Positions 44,686-54,884 of a DNA stretch of 64,000 nucleotides are shown here, piece after piece (position 1 is the stretch's first letter; each line of letters begins with the position of its first letter). Origin of the DNA: Dipteris shenzhenensis. Taxonomy: Eukaryota; Polypodiophyta; Polypodiopsida; Gleicheniales. Location of the stretch: the NCBI GenBank assembly GCA_047967505.1, contig CM106541.1. One strand, given 5' to 3'. Made by a program: the position numbers and the translations under genes. The notes under the pieces are model-generated. The model did not search any database, had not been told where the DNA came from, and was given only the letters and a program-made list of their open reading frames with translations.

Positions 44686-45005
44686 GGAGGTTCTCCCTTG
44701 TTGTGTTTACTTTAGGTGTGCAACATATGAACCTCCTTCACAATCTCCTATATGTTGCATAGCTATTCCACGTGGAGCATCTCTCATGAACCATGCACTA
44801 GACAAAAGTCTATAGAAGGAAGGTAGGTAGATTGTTGCTTTGTGCAGAATGGAGGTTCTCCCTTGTTGTGTTTACTTTAGGTGTGCAACATCTGAACCTC
44901 CTTCACAATCTCCTATATGTTGCATAGCTATTCCACGTGGAGCATCTCTCATGAACCATGCACTAGACAAAAGTCTATAGGGGGTAGGTAGATTGGGTGA
45001 CAAAT
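44686..45005. repeat. 165-bp tandem duplication
   Basis: 'ggaggttctcccttgttgtg' to 'aaagtctatag' begins at 44686 and 44851. Confidence 0.85.
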
Positions 45006-46295
45006 CTCCCTTTAATAAATCCAGCCTTTCCTTGCATTTGTTGATGTAGTGGCACAAGAAGGTCCTAAACACTTTGCACTCATCATCATATCAAATGTTT
45101 TGAGGTACAAACCCTTTGGGGAACTTTTGTGCATTTTTAGTTTGCAATGGGAGGAATGTTAAGCTGCGACATGGACAGATTTGTGACGAGGAGGCCTTTG
45201 GCATCAATATCTAGGTGGTCGTCTATGTGGTCTAGAAGAGTGCAGAAATAACAGCCACATATGTGGTCTACCGTCTAGGGAGCGTTGATGCTATATTGAA
45301 AGCATGTGAAGGAGGTGGTCCTGTGTGTGTCCTGTATGGGTTGAGGAAAAGTTAGACCAAACGAAAGGTGGGAATGGTCTGCTCTTGGCATAAGGGGGTA
45401 TACAATGACATTAGAAATTTGTGATGTGAAGGTAGGGACCCCAAGATGTAGTCCACTATATTGTGGTCTCTTCATGTGGCCACCATGTATCTCTTTGACC
45501 ATGCCTACCTCTATCCTGTATGATTGATTGTATATGGGCAGCTCATGAGTGGTGTAGATATCTAGCAAATATCTCCCTACTCCGTGACTATGAAGCCCGT
45601 ATGTGCATCCTTTGACTTGCCTCTAGTGATGTTGTTTTTTGCAAAAGAAGCCCTAGTCCGACGATCCACAAGGACCCAACCCACCCTTGAAGAGGGAGTA
45701 AGAGCTACCAGATAGAATAGCAATTTCCTTCTGTATTTGGGGTTGAATCATATTGTGCAAGGTCCATAAAATTGGCCATGGTCATCGACATTCACACCCT
45801 TCAAGCATGAGGGAGAGTTGCTATGGTAATTCTTAAGTTTTGGATGCAATAGAAAGTGGCACTTTTCCTCGCTTGTTTTCTTACAATTACAAGGTGTATT
45901 CCCATTGTAATAAATTCCTCAATTTTATGTTGTTGCCTGTTTTCTTACAATTACAAAGCGTATTCCCATTGTAATAAATTCCTCAATTTCATGTAGTTGT
46001 GACCATTTGACGCAAATTTGTGGATTGAATTTAAGATATATTATGGCTTCACATCCTTACAGTTGCTTAGAAAACTTGGCAAAAGAGTGTACAACCAATG
46101 TATATGTTTTATCTTACTATTTTCCTTATTTGATGGACAATCTATTTCTAGATGATAAATAAGCCAAAATTGGTGTGGGAATGATTAGACATTTCTTGAA
46201 ATAGCAACAAATACAACTAAAAAGCATAATATCTAGCCATTTTTTAATCAACATTGAGAAACACGGTATCCTTAATTTTTGTCATAAGTTTATAC
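45006..46295. other. intron sequence with 64-bp tandem duplication
   Basis: No gene recognised. The 64-bp unit (gttttcttacaattacaa...) repeats at 45875 and 45939. Confidence 0.5.
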
Positions 46296-46416
46296 CTCTA
46301 GGGAATCCAAGAAACGAAGGCGCAGCTTTGAAAGACCAATAGATTTTTTATCACTCTCCCATTGCAATCCTTGTTTTTCTTGATCGATCTTCTTTTGAAT
46401 TTCATCTTCGATCATG
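46296..46416 (-). CDS. CFAP44-like gene, exon c (121 bp)
   Basis: Acceptor 'ttttggttgctag', donor 'GTATAAAC'. Its first base completes the Ser codon begun by exon b (AG|C), then it reads MIEDEIQKKIDQEKQGLQ and WESDKKSIGLSKLRLRFLDS, ending LE in phase 0. No stop; helical and charged. Confidence 0.8.
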
Positions 46417-47284
46417 CTAGCAACCAAAAATGATCATCTACATTTCTTTTAACTCAAAAAGTATAGAGGGAATATAGATAGTTTTCCAAGCTGCTCCAAT
46501 TATGTCAGGTGTTTTAGAAAAAGAAATCAGATCACATTCAAGACCCTTCTTACAGTATGCAAAGGAGAATTTCCTTTACTATGCTTTAGTTTAGCTTTCT
46601 TTTATTTCGGGGGTTGAAAACTGAACTCAGCTTAGGATTCTAAACACACACCATCCTGTATACTAATTTCCAATAAAATTGACTCATATATATTAAAAAC
46701 ATTCATGATGACATTTCAAACAAAAGTTAATGATTTTTAAAACCATAAAGTCCCCAATTTGACAAAACCTTTGCACATACGTTCACAATTCTCATAGTGA
46801 TTCTACTGACATCACTATAAAACAACTACCAAATGAAAAAGCTAGAGGTATGAGAAAGATAATCAAGACAAGATTCCACTAAACATTCCATTAAATCAAA
46901 AAGTGAAATTTACACTTGGAAAATCCTTTGACCCTAAGATGCCCAGCATGCACAAGGTGAATTGCTTGTTTCATGAAGACCTTTGTATTTTTCAAGTATG
47001 TTAGAAGCACCAATTTCTCCATGTCTTTTCTTCAAAAGGGAAAAGTTCCTTTATCGTCAACTTTCATTGGACTCATAAATGATAATTTTTTTAATAATTA
47101 TTATGAATTCATAGCTTAAATGAGCTTGGAGTATGTTATTGCATCCATTTTGTTGGTGCAAGCATCATAATCTGAATTATATCAGAATAAAATACTAGTT
47201 GAAGAGTGAAAATTGACTAAAGTGCACACTTGAAGGAATTGATGGGATACTTAGCAACAAAACAAGACATTGTTGAAGTAATAC
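46417..47284 (-). other. intron b-c (868 bp) of the CFAP44-like gene
   Basis: A/T-rich, GT-AG, no transposon recognised. The cleanest intron in the window. Confidence 0.6.
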
Positions 47285-47528
47285 CTTCTTAGATTTGAAT
47301 CAATCTCAAATTCTTCTATAGGTAACCTTTCACTTGGACTTCGTTCCTTGTTCTCTCTTAAAAGTTCTGCAAGTGACTTACGGATCAAATCTAGTTTCTC
47401 TTTCACTTTTTCTTTGTTTTCTAATGCAAGCCGTCGTTTGTTATCTTCCTCAGTCTTCTGTTTATCTTCTTCAATGCTGTAGACACCTATACCTACGTCC
47501 TCAATCTCAGGCTTTTCTAATCCAATGT
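47285..47528 (-). CDS. CFAP44-like gene, exon b (244 bp)
   Basis: Acceptor 'ctttgttttttcag', donor 'GTATTACTTC'. With the T left by exon a it reads YIGLEKPEIEDVGIGVYS, EEDKQKTEEDNKRRLALENK, EKVKEKLDLIRKSLAELL, RENKERSPSERLPIEEFE, IDSNLR. The whole exon is open in this frame only. The pattern 'L..N...P..ERL...EF.ID..LR' recalls the CFAP44 coiled-coil region. Confidence 0.82.
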
Positions 47529-47704
47529 CTGAAAAAACAAAGCTTGTTAGAAAGAAGCTAAAAAGAAAAGCTTAAATAAGTAAACTTCACAAAAGCCATG
47601 CTTGTTTTTCTATGTAACAACCCACAAGCACAAAATTAAAAAAATTAGTGTCAATTTGTGAATGATTACTGACAAAATTATTTTGTAGAGTTCAGATAGT
47701 AACA

Positions 47705-47792
47705 CGAGGCCCTATCTTCTTCCTCTTCCTCTCCTTCTTTAGCTTCACGACTGGCCTTGCTAGGAGATTCTAGGTTTATGGCGTGGTAAAAC
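47705..47792 (-). CDS. CFAP44-like gene, exon a (88 bp), most 5' exon found
   Basis: Acceptor 'cctattactttcag', donor 'GTTACTATC'. Reads FYHAINLESPSKASREAK, EGEEEEEDRAS plus one base, so the phase matches exon b. An LTR element lies 20 bp upstream of the acceptor, and a degraded copy of the acceptor side recurs near 49105-49150. Exons further upstream were not found and may lie beyond 64000. Confidence 0.65.
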
Positions 47793-47812
47793 TGAAAGTA
47801 ATAGGAGGAGGT

Positions 47813-49072
47813 GAAAGATCATAGTGGTAGGGAAAATTTGCGTGCAGAAACAAATTTTGACACTTCTTGAAAGGGCTGTAACTTTTCACAGAAAACTCGG
47901 ATTGCAATGATGTAAAAACAAAATTTGTAGTACTCAATGTCCTCTACAACTTTGCTGAAGGCATAAAGCTGTGATTCTGCTTCTACATCCGGATAGAAGC
48001 ATCACATTGTCTGCAGGTCATAGAATGATGTAGCTGAAGGAAGGAGAAGAGAGGTGGCAAATCATGAAGAGAGCTCGAGGAAGGAGAGAAGAGGGCAGCC
48101 TTACAAGGAAGAGGAGGTAGAGTATCTTCATTGGCCTCCCTCACCTCAACCTCTTGCAAGGGAAAGGGAAAGAGAGAGCAAGGCTAGGAACATGGCTCTG
48201 ATACCACACGAAAGATCATAGTGGTAAGGAATGGAAAGGAAAGATAACAAGCATAATGGAAATGAAATGGAAAGGAAATGAAAGCAATGGATGTCATGAC
48301 AAGAAGAATCACTAATCCGTGATTAGTAGACATTGAAAACATTATTATATATTATACGCCAATGGTGTAACATGTATTTGTATTTATGATGGACACCGAC
48401 TGATTTGTTATGGCGGTGGATCATCTGAGTAGATAGGACTAGTCGAGTTGGAGCCACTGCTTCACATGGCATCAAATTTGGACATGTGATACTTATTCTA
48501 TTAATAAAAATGTGCACACACGTGTCTAGGTGCTAGGGGCAATAGGAAGGGAAGGGTGCATTAAGGTGCATTGAATGGTAGGTGCATGGGTCATAGGCTA
48601 AGGGTAGGTGTAAATGGGAAGATGGAACTTGAGTGATCTCAAGGGACATTAATGAAAGGGTATCACCCTTTCATTGTGAATCTCACGTAGCATTCTTCAT
48701 TCACCTTGCATTCATCCGCCATCTCTCTCCCATGCAATCAAAATAGAACCAAGTACTCTCACGAGGGCGCTCTTCCCCATTGGAGGGCCAATTGGCATTC
48801 AAATTCTATGTGCATTGCACACATTTGCATTCTTGAGAAGGCTGTTTCTTCACAATGGACAAGTACTCACATGATACCAAAGAGCTCGATGTTGACTCAT
48901 GTAATAGACAATAGACAAGTACAACACTATATAGTGTGACACTAGACTCTAGAAAGCCATAGTGTATATGGGATAGCTCCCAATATGACACGTGGCATGT
49001 CTAGGACTCACTAGACTATAAAACACACCTAGAACACTCATTTTAGACTCACTTTGGCTTCATATTCCAACA
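47813..49072 (-). mobile_element. LTR1-like element remnant with nested insertion
   Basis: The minus strand starts TGTTGGAATATGAAGCC at 49072 (LTR1 U3/R to about 48860). After an insertion the U5 continues at 48291-48207, then the PBS (complement of 48194-48206, TGGTATCAGAGCC), a leader to about 47831 and an 18-bp LTR end (taccactatgatctttca) at 47813. Flanks are GGAGG (47808-47812) and GAAGG (49073-49077), perhaps a diverged duplication. Confidence 0.6.
48292..48852. mobile_element. 561-bp TG...CA insertion in the LTR, flanked by CAATGGA
   Basis: CAATGGA at 48285-48291 and 48853-48859 borders a segment beginning TGTCATGACAAG and ending GTTTCTTCA. It contains a palindrome 'ctaatccgtgattag' (48309-48323) and 'gaaagggtatcaccctttc'. 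It could be a solo LTR or a small DNA element; no ORF. Confidence 0.55.
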
Positions 49073-49104
49073 GAAGGTAGAAATTTAATAGGCTCAGCTA
49101 GGAG

Positions 49105-49150
49105 ATCCTAGATTTACAACATGGTGAAAGTAATAAGAGGTAGAGTTTTG
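49105..49150. repeat. degraded duplicate of the exon a acceptor region
   Basis: 'gctaggagatcctagatttacaacatggtgaaagtaataagagg' parallels 47759-47809 ('gctaggagattctaggtttatggcgtgg...gaaagtaataggagg') but has lost the AG acceptor. Confidence 0.6.
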
Positions 49151-49345
49151 TGCCTGATTGGATTTGTGGGAAGTGATTCTAAGGTGGTTGATAAGTATGT
49201 TTGAGTGTTGAAGCATTTGAGGAGTTTGATAGAACCAAAGTCGGAAGTATGATAAATTAGATACATTCCCTCAATTTACCCAGCCGATGATGACACACCT
49301 CAATTTGCTTGACTCAGCCGATGATGACACACCTCAATCTGCTTG

Positions 49346-49935
49346 ACTTACATTTGCACGATTTTTTTCCATGAAATAAACTTCAATTAAGTATGAAAAA
49401 AAACCGCAAGAGCAACCTCCAAATGGAATTATATCATGAGAATAGAACACCCTAATGAGCCCATATGAAGCTCCCTAGAGCGCACTAGGAAAAATCCAAG
49501 GTTGAGGCATAAAATGCCATCTCCACCGTGCTGTGGTCTTCGAGAGAAAAAGGGGGAACCACTCCATTCCTGAAGAAAAATAGGCCTCTTAGCCAGAGCG
49601 TTCCTAGGGGACCCCTGCATTCTCACCCAAATGGCCACGAGCATATGTACTGTGTTTGACCAAATACTAGCCATAGTGTGAGAAGGGTGGACCTGAGATC
49701 CATCCAATGCCTTTGTGCATCTGGCTCTCCAAATGTGCCACGCAAAAATAATTGCCAAGATCTCCCAAGAAGAATTCATAGAGGCATGCACGGGCCTAAA
49801 GGAAGAAAATGAAACATCATCTAGAGAGCAAGACTCCAATAAGTGTTGACGAATCAAAAAAGCAGAAGAGGAATCGTGCCTCTCATAGAAGACTTGAGGC
49901 CCCAAAAGAGCTAGGTTCAGCATGAAACCAATTCT
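49346..49935 (-). mobile_element. LINE C-like 3' end with ORF2 C-terminus, minus strand
   Basis: A minus-strand frame open from 49923 to 49429 reads WEILAIIFAWHIWRARCTKA, SHTMASIWSNTVHMLVAIW, parallel to LINE C (VWEIIRSIVGWHIWTSRCAQ and ADIWSTIIHTLKG near 61070-61200). A T-run at 49359-49366 marks its 3' tail. 164 codons without a stop is unusual among the fragments here. Confidence 0.65.
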
Positions 49936-50700
49936 TCCATTCTTTCTACTCAGCTACCAAAGTCTCGGGTTGACTCTCATAGGTACGATCTATAAAGCTC
50001 TCCTCTTGGTCAAGCACCATTAGGATCAATTCCTCCTAGGTCAATGTATTCATCCTTCCACTGGTTATCAAGGATGAATAGAATGCACCATACTGAGAGG
50101 ATAGCTGGGACAATAGTGTTATGGCCATGTCCTCAAAAGATACCTACTTGCCCCCTTGGAGGATCTCGTGATAAAGTTCCTGTAACTTGTTGATGTGCTC
50201 CCACATCGATGAAGACTTATTGGGATCCAACAATCTCATTTGGACTTCCAAGGAAACCCTCTTCATGGGAGAGGTTCAAAGTACAAGGATGCCAAGTGCT
50301 CCCAAATACTCTTGGCCACCGTCATATGCTTCATGTGATTAATCACATGAGGAGTACAATTAATAAATACAAACGACCTTACCCTTGCATTGACATGGTC
50401 CCATAGCTAAGCCAAGGTCTCAATCTCCTTTTGTTGCAGGATCCCTTGATTGGTTGCAAGGGGATCGGGCCTGTCAACTCCCGCAAATATGAAGTCTGTC
50501 AGATCATACGACTATAGCACAGACTCCATCATGACCCGCCAAACACCGTAATTGATGCCATCCAATCGACGGCCGATCGGGAAGGTGGGAAAACTGGAAT
50601 TTTGCCTTGCTCTCCATCATCTCGGGCAAGGTAGACATGTCGGAATGAAGAGAAAATCAAACTGGACGAGAGAGTGGATGGAAAAGAAGGTAGAGAAGGG
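49936..50700 (-). pseudogene. copia Gag (UBN2-type) of another LTR family, minus strand
   Basis: The minus strand starts near 50640 (MSTLPEMMESKAKF) and then carries LNGSNY-type codons, ITVFGGS/WRVMMESVL, DFIFAGVDRPDPLATNQG, LWDHVNARVRSFVFINC, PHVINHMKHMTVAKSIWEHL, LLDPNKSSSMWEHINKLQEL and MAITLLSQLSSQYGAFYSSL, spread over three frames. It is a Gag of the 'retrotran_gag/UBN2' type, only loosely similar to the LTR1 gag. The PBS at 50943 belongs to this element. Confidence 0.7.
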
Positions 50701-50942
50701 TAGTGAAACTGGAAGAAAGGAGAGGAGAGGGCTCAAGAAGATGATGAATAGGCTGAAATCCTAAGTACCTTCACACCTTCGTTGTCCCAAGAAAACACCC
50801 TTCAAAGTCATGCCTTCGTTGACACCCATACGGTCCGCGTCTTTGCACACTCCTCACAAACACCTCCGAACAGCAACCCTAAACCTCCTCTTAGTTTGCT
50901 GGCTCAACACTCCCTCCATTCCTCGGATCTCTAGCCAACCGT

Positions 50943-50986
50943 GGTTCTGATACCATGTGAGAAGTGCAGCAGATCTGAACATAAAT

Positions 50987-50987
<1 letters not shown>
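50943..50987 (-). other. primer-binding site and LTR remnant of the minus-strand copia element
   Basis: The complement of 50943-50955 is TGGTATCAGAACC. Two bases on, an LTR end (complement of 50958-50987) is cut by the (GA)n tail of LINE B. Confidence 0.65.
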
Positions 50988-51021
<34 letters not shown>

Positions 51022-52195
51022 AAATAAAGATATATTAACGTCCATGGGAGGCCTCGTGGGCCTATGGGACAAAGTGACACCAAAAGGGAAAAACTCATAC
51101 AAGCCACAAAGGGCCGAGGCAAAGGGCGCGCTAAGACCCTTTGTTGAGTACTATGCTGAAATAAAAAAGAGCTCAATGGCTCAAGAAAAATCAAGTACAA
51201 AAATATATCATATCATGTGCTATTTGCTATTCGGAGTAGGCTGAGAACTGAAATGGAACTGCAAACTCAGAAACCAAAACCTGGCACTCAGGTGGCTCAT
51301 CTATGAGCGGTGAAAATGTCTCGAATCTGAGTCTGTCTGTCTGGCTGTCTCATGCTATGGTGTCAGAGGGGGGCGTGGTCTCCTCGATTTATGAACCCAC
51401 TGAGCTATGTTCAGAGTGACCCCTCGTCTCGGGCGGTCCCCTTAGAGGAAAGCTACGATAGGGAAAACCTCAATCGAGTGTGATCTCGGTGCTCTCCGTG
51501 TCGTGGATGGCCTCTGCAATCCTCTCTTTGTAATCCAAGCCTGCCCTCCTAGCAGCTAGCTCCTCCTCCTCCACCCCATTGTGTCCTAGAGCTGACTCAA
51601 ATGCATAAAAATATGTGATGTGCCACTATGTGTGGTCAGCCTCTGCATCATGTGGTATGGTCGCCTCCTGCTGCTCTCTCTGATTTGTCGTAGCACGATC
51701 TCCCTGTGTTGGCGCATCGCAAGTAGATAGAGCCCAATGCAGACCTGGTCGTGGAAGTGGATCAATCGTGATAGAGGGCCGAAGCAACTCCCATCTTGAT
51801 AGAGACAGTGGTATCGTTCCCGGGATCTTATAGTAGGATGGGCAGGTGCAAAGAAAGTGTTCCTCTGTCTCAACAACTCCCAATGTGCATAGCGTGCAGG
51901 CCCGCTACTTTCTAGGTATACCTGCAACTTTCCCTGTCTCAATCCTCAGCTGATGGGACAAAACCCGCATCTACTCAATGGCGATCCTCAGTGCATGTGA
52001 GACTCTTTTGTCCTCAAGATATAGGGGTCTGATGATGAATCCCTCCTCTGAGACATGGTCACGGTAGAATTGTCTTGGTGGGTAGGTCTTGATCTCCCTC
52101 CTAAACCCGGGACGTGTGGAGTTGGAGAAGATCTAACCGTATGATATGGTTAATCCCATCTCGCGGGATCGAGTCAGGGGGTGCATCCAAACTAT
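50988..52195 (-). mobile_element. LINE B copy with (CT)n tail, minus strand
   Basis: 3' end at a (GA)n run (50987-51016, that is (CT)n on its own strand), then the 3' UTR shared with 36233-36425 and 37815-37990. The ORF2 C-terminus reads QYSLDAPPDSIPRDG, LDLLQLHTSR, EEGFIIRPLYLEDKRVSHAL, then the finger region VETEEHFLCTCPSYYKIPG. It ends where LINE A joins. Confidence 0.75.
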
Positions 52196-54213
52196 ATTGA
52201 GAGAAAGAAAGAAAGTTTAATAAAGTCTTCGGAAGACCGATGGGTCTATGAAACTGTGAAAATCCTGATACAACAAGCCACGGTAGTGGAGCTACGAAAC
52301 AAGCATCCATACCAATGCAAAATGCAAAAATGCAGAATGGCATAGTCATGTCGATGGTCGACTATATATCAATCTCAGCATCATCATCATAATCGGCAGC
52401 AGCAAGATATCAGGATGGATGAGGTAGTGGAGGCATGAAGTTGGCAATAGAGTGTTGTCGGCCACTTAGAGGTGCGGTCCTAGTAGGTCTCTTTCGTAGC
52501 TATGCGTCTGACCAAGTCTACTGTGACCCCCGTCGGTTGGGCTCCGACTCTAAACAAGGAGGGAATGTCCCCAAGTGTGATTTGTGTGTCGATCCTCTGT
52601 CTGAATTGTTGGGTCACAGGCTCCGGGTCACAGTCATGTCGAGTCTCGTCTCGTGGGGGTCCATGTGATCTAGCTGAAAGAACTCCGTGATAGAGCTCTG
52701 AGAGGGATTAGCCGAGGAAGAAGTCTGCTCCTATCTCCGTGCTTGGAGTATCCTCTCGCGGTGTCTAAGTGCCTCATGCATTAAACCTGCCAAACACCGC
52801 TGGTCTAGGTAGGAGAGAAAACGGGCCAAAATCCCATAACTATCCTTGAAGAGGCAGTGGAAACGCCCTCGGATCTCATAGTAAAGAGGACACCTGAAGA
52901 TGAAATGCTCCTCTGTCTCAACCTCCTGCATGTCACACAGTGTGCATATGCGCCTCTTCCTAGGTAGTCGCTTTGCTTTGCTGGTCTCGATGCGAAGTCT
53001 GTGTGAAGAGACCCGGAACTACCCAAGAGAGATCCTCAGCGAGTGGGTTAGGTGAATTTGCGTGTATCCTGGTGGGTCAATGAAACCCTCCACTGTGATA
53101 TGTAAGAAGTGATCTTTGTAGAAGCTAAGCTTCACTGGGAGTTCACTCGGTCCCAACCAGGTCCGAAATGTGTGTAGCTGTAGTAGATCCTCACGGATAA
53201 CCTAGTTGACCTCGTATGATAGGAGGGGAGAAAATGGAGCATCCATGCTGTACTGGAAGGGAGGTAGTCTATCCATGTGGAGCCCCAGTCGCTTAAACCA
53301 TTTCTCTGTACATGCATACCAACACCTCTGGTCCCCTCCTACTGAAAGTGCCATAGAAGAGGATAGAGCTATCCATGGTAGCCTGCTAAGCCCCGAGGTG
53401 TAATCCCCATATTCCCTAACTCGGTACAGATACATGATGACCTGAAATGCAGCATCTAGTTGTAAAGGGGGTGACCCAAACTCAGCCTGAATGATCTGGT
53501 GAGGAATGGATGGCTTACACGAATCATCCGTAATAACATGAGAACCTGTAGCCGCTCCACACGGGCCCACTCTGTATCCGACAAGTCTGGGTCCCAACAA
53601 GGGTTGCCGTACATCCCCGCTGGACAAACCAAGGAGTCAAAAAGCAACCCCTTGTTGCGTGGATCCTAAAAGTGCGAGCGGAAGCACTGCCTCTCTAGTA
53701 TGGCCAATGAAGCATACCCTCTTCTCAAGCATGCCTGCATCATGGGTCTCATAGTGAAGTTGGGTCTGAAAAAGATAACCCCAAGATAAGTGTATGATGA
53801 AACTATCTCAACAGGTGACCCCTTAAAGTACTGCTCCTGATGCATGATGGCTCGAGATGTATTGAAGACCATGACCTTGGTTTTACCCAGGTTGACCTTC
53901 AAATCATGAGACTCACAAAAGGACTGTAGTGCGTCTAGGTGTCTCTGGAGCCCCTTTGCCGAGGAAGACAAGAGAGCCACGTCATTTGCGTAGAGCAATA
54001 TCTGGATCAGCGTGCCTGCAAGAGAGCAACCTACACCCCCCTGTGTCTGCATCATTGTCTTAAGCTCTCGTCAATGTAGAGGCCAAACAAGGTAGGCGAC
54101 AAAGGACACCCTTGTTTGACCCCAATGGTGCTCATGATCTCGTTTGGCCACCCGGAACCTGCCCGAACTCTGCTTGAAACTCTCTCATATAGTGCCATGA
54201 CAGCCCAGATGAT
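52196..54213 (-). mobile_element. LINE A copy, 3' half, minus strand
   Basis: Starts with the inverse (TTTC)n tail at 52200. Readings: RICTLCDMQEVETEEHFIFR (finger, near 52900), FQYSMDAPFSPLL, IIQAEFGSPPLQLDAAFQVI, SSYTYLGVIFFRPNFTMRP, LLYANDVALLSSS, GCPLSPTLFGLYIDESLR. The active site is YAND (53981-53992): the first Asp is Asn by one G to A change. It continues beyond the LINE C insertion at 61511. Confidence 0.85.
54199..54213. repeat. target-site duplication of LINE C (left)
   Basis: GACAGCCCAGATGAT, repeated exactly at 61511-61525. Confidence 0.92.
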
Positions 54214-54279
54214 GTAAGGACATGTAATATTTGTCATAAGGATTTGTGGTGCGTATTGCCAATTCAGCTCCTGCGAACG

Positions 54280-54840
54280 CCCCCCCCTCCCTCGCTCCTG
54301 TCTACCCCCCCCTCGCGCTGCGCGGCCCCTCCCCTCCCCCTCCTCCCTCACTGTTGCCTCCCGCCGCGGCCCTCCGTCCCCCTCTCCTCCCCCTCCGCCC
54401 GTTGTTCCCCCCCCGCTCCGCTCCTCCCCTCTCCGCTCTCCGCTCCCTCCCCGCTCCCCCCCCCCCCCCGCTCCGCTCCTCCCCTCTTCGCTCTCCGTTC
54501 CCTCCCCGCCTCCCCCCCCTCGCGTTGCGCTACCACCCCCCCCGCCCCCTCCTTCCATCCCTGCTGCGGCGCAACGCTGCCCCCCCCCTCCCCCTCCTTC
54601 CTCGCCTCTCCTCCCCACCCCCCCTCTCGTGCGGCGCTGCCACACCCCCTCCCTTTCCCCCCTCCTCTCCCCCTCCCTGCGCTGCGCTGGCCCCCCCCCC
54701 CTCTCTCCTCCTCCTTCCCTCCACCACCCGCTCCCTCTTCACCACCTCTCCCCCCCCGCTTCCCCTACCTCTCCATCCCTCCCTCTTCCCTCCCCCGCCT
54801 CCGTACCACCCCCTCCCTCCTTCGTCTCTCCCATTTCCTT
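54280..54840 (+). promoter_or_regulatory. C/T-rich 5' UTR of LINE C
   Basis: Pyrimidine-rich with repeated 'cgctccgctcctcccctc' and 'ccctccccgc' words (two imperfect copies near 54410-54455 and 54470-54515). It would hold the internal promoter by analogy with other LINEs. It can form G-quadruplexes on the minus strand. Confidence 0.45.
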
Positions 54841-54884
54841 CTCTTTTCCCCGACTTTGGAGCGTTCACAATTTGTCGGTGCGGT

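Larger units (their letters stand above)
33080..47792 (-). other. 3' part of a CFAP44/CFAP43-like ciliary gene (exons a-f, with introns)
   Basis: Host gene on the minus strand; its 5' part lies beyond the exons found. Exons a (47792-47705), b (47528-47285), c (46416-46296), d (33599-33516), e (33439-33305) and possibly f join in frame. Phases match at each boundary: T|AC, AG|C, then phase 0. All introns are GT-AG, of 176, 868, 12,696, 76 and 120 bp. The product segment is charged and helical (EEDKQKTEEDNKRRLALENK, LLRENKERSPSERL, WESDKKSIGLSKLRLRFLDS), as in the coiled-coil region after the WD repeats of CFAP44, which forms the tether of inner dynein f in axonemes. The family call is from memory of conserved patterns; CFAP43 is the close alternative. 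The large intron holds LINE D6, LINE A/B/C pieces, copia RT, a solo LTR and a 2-kb LTR element. Confidence 0.6.
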
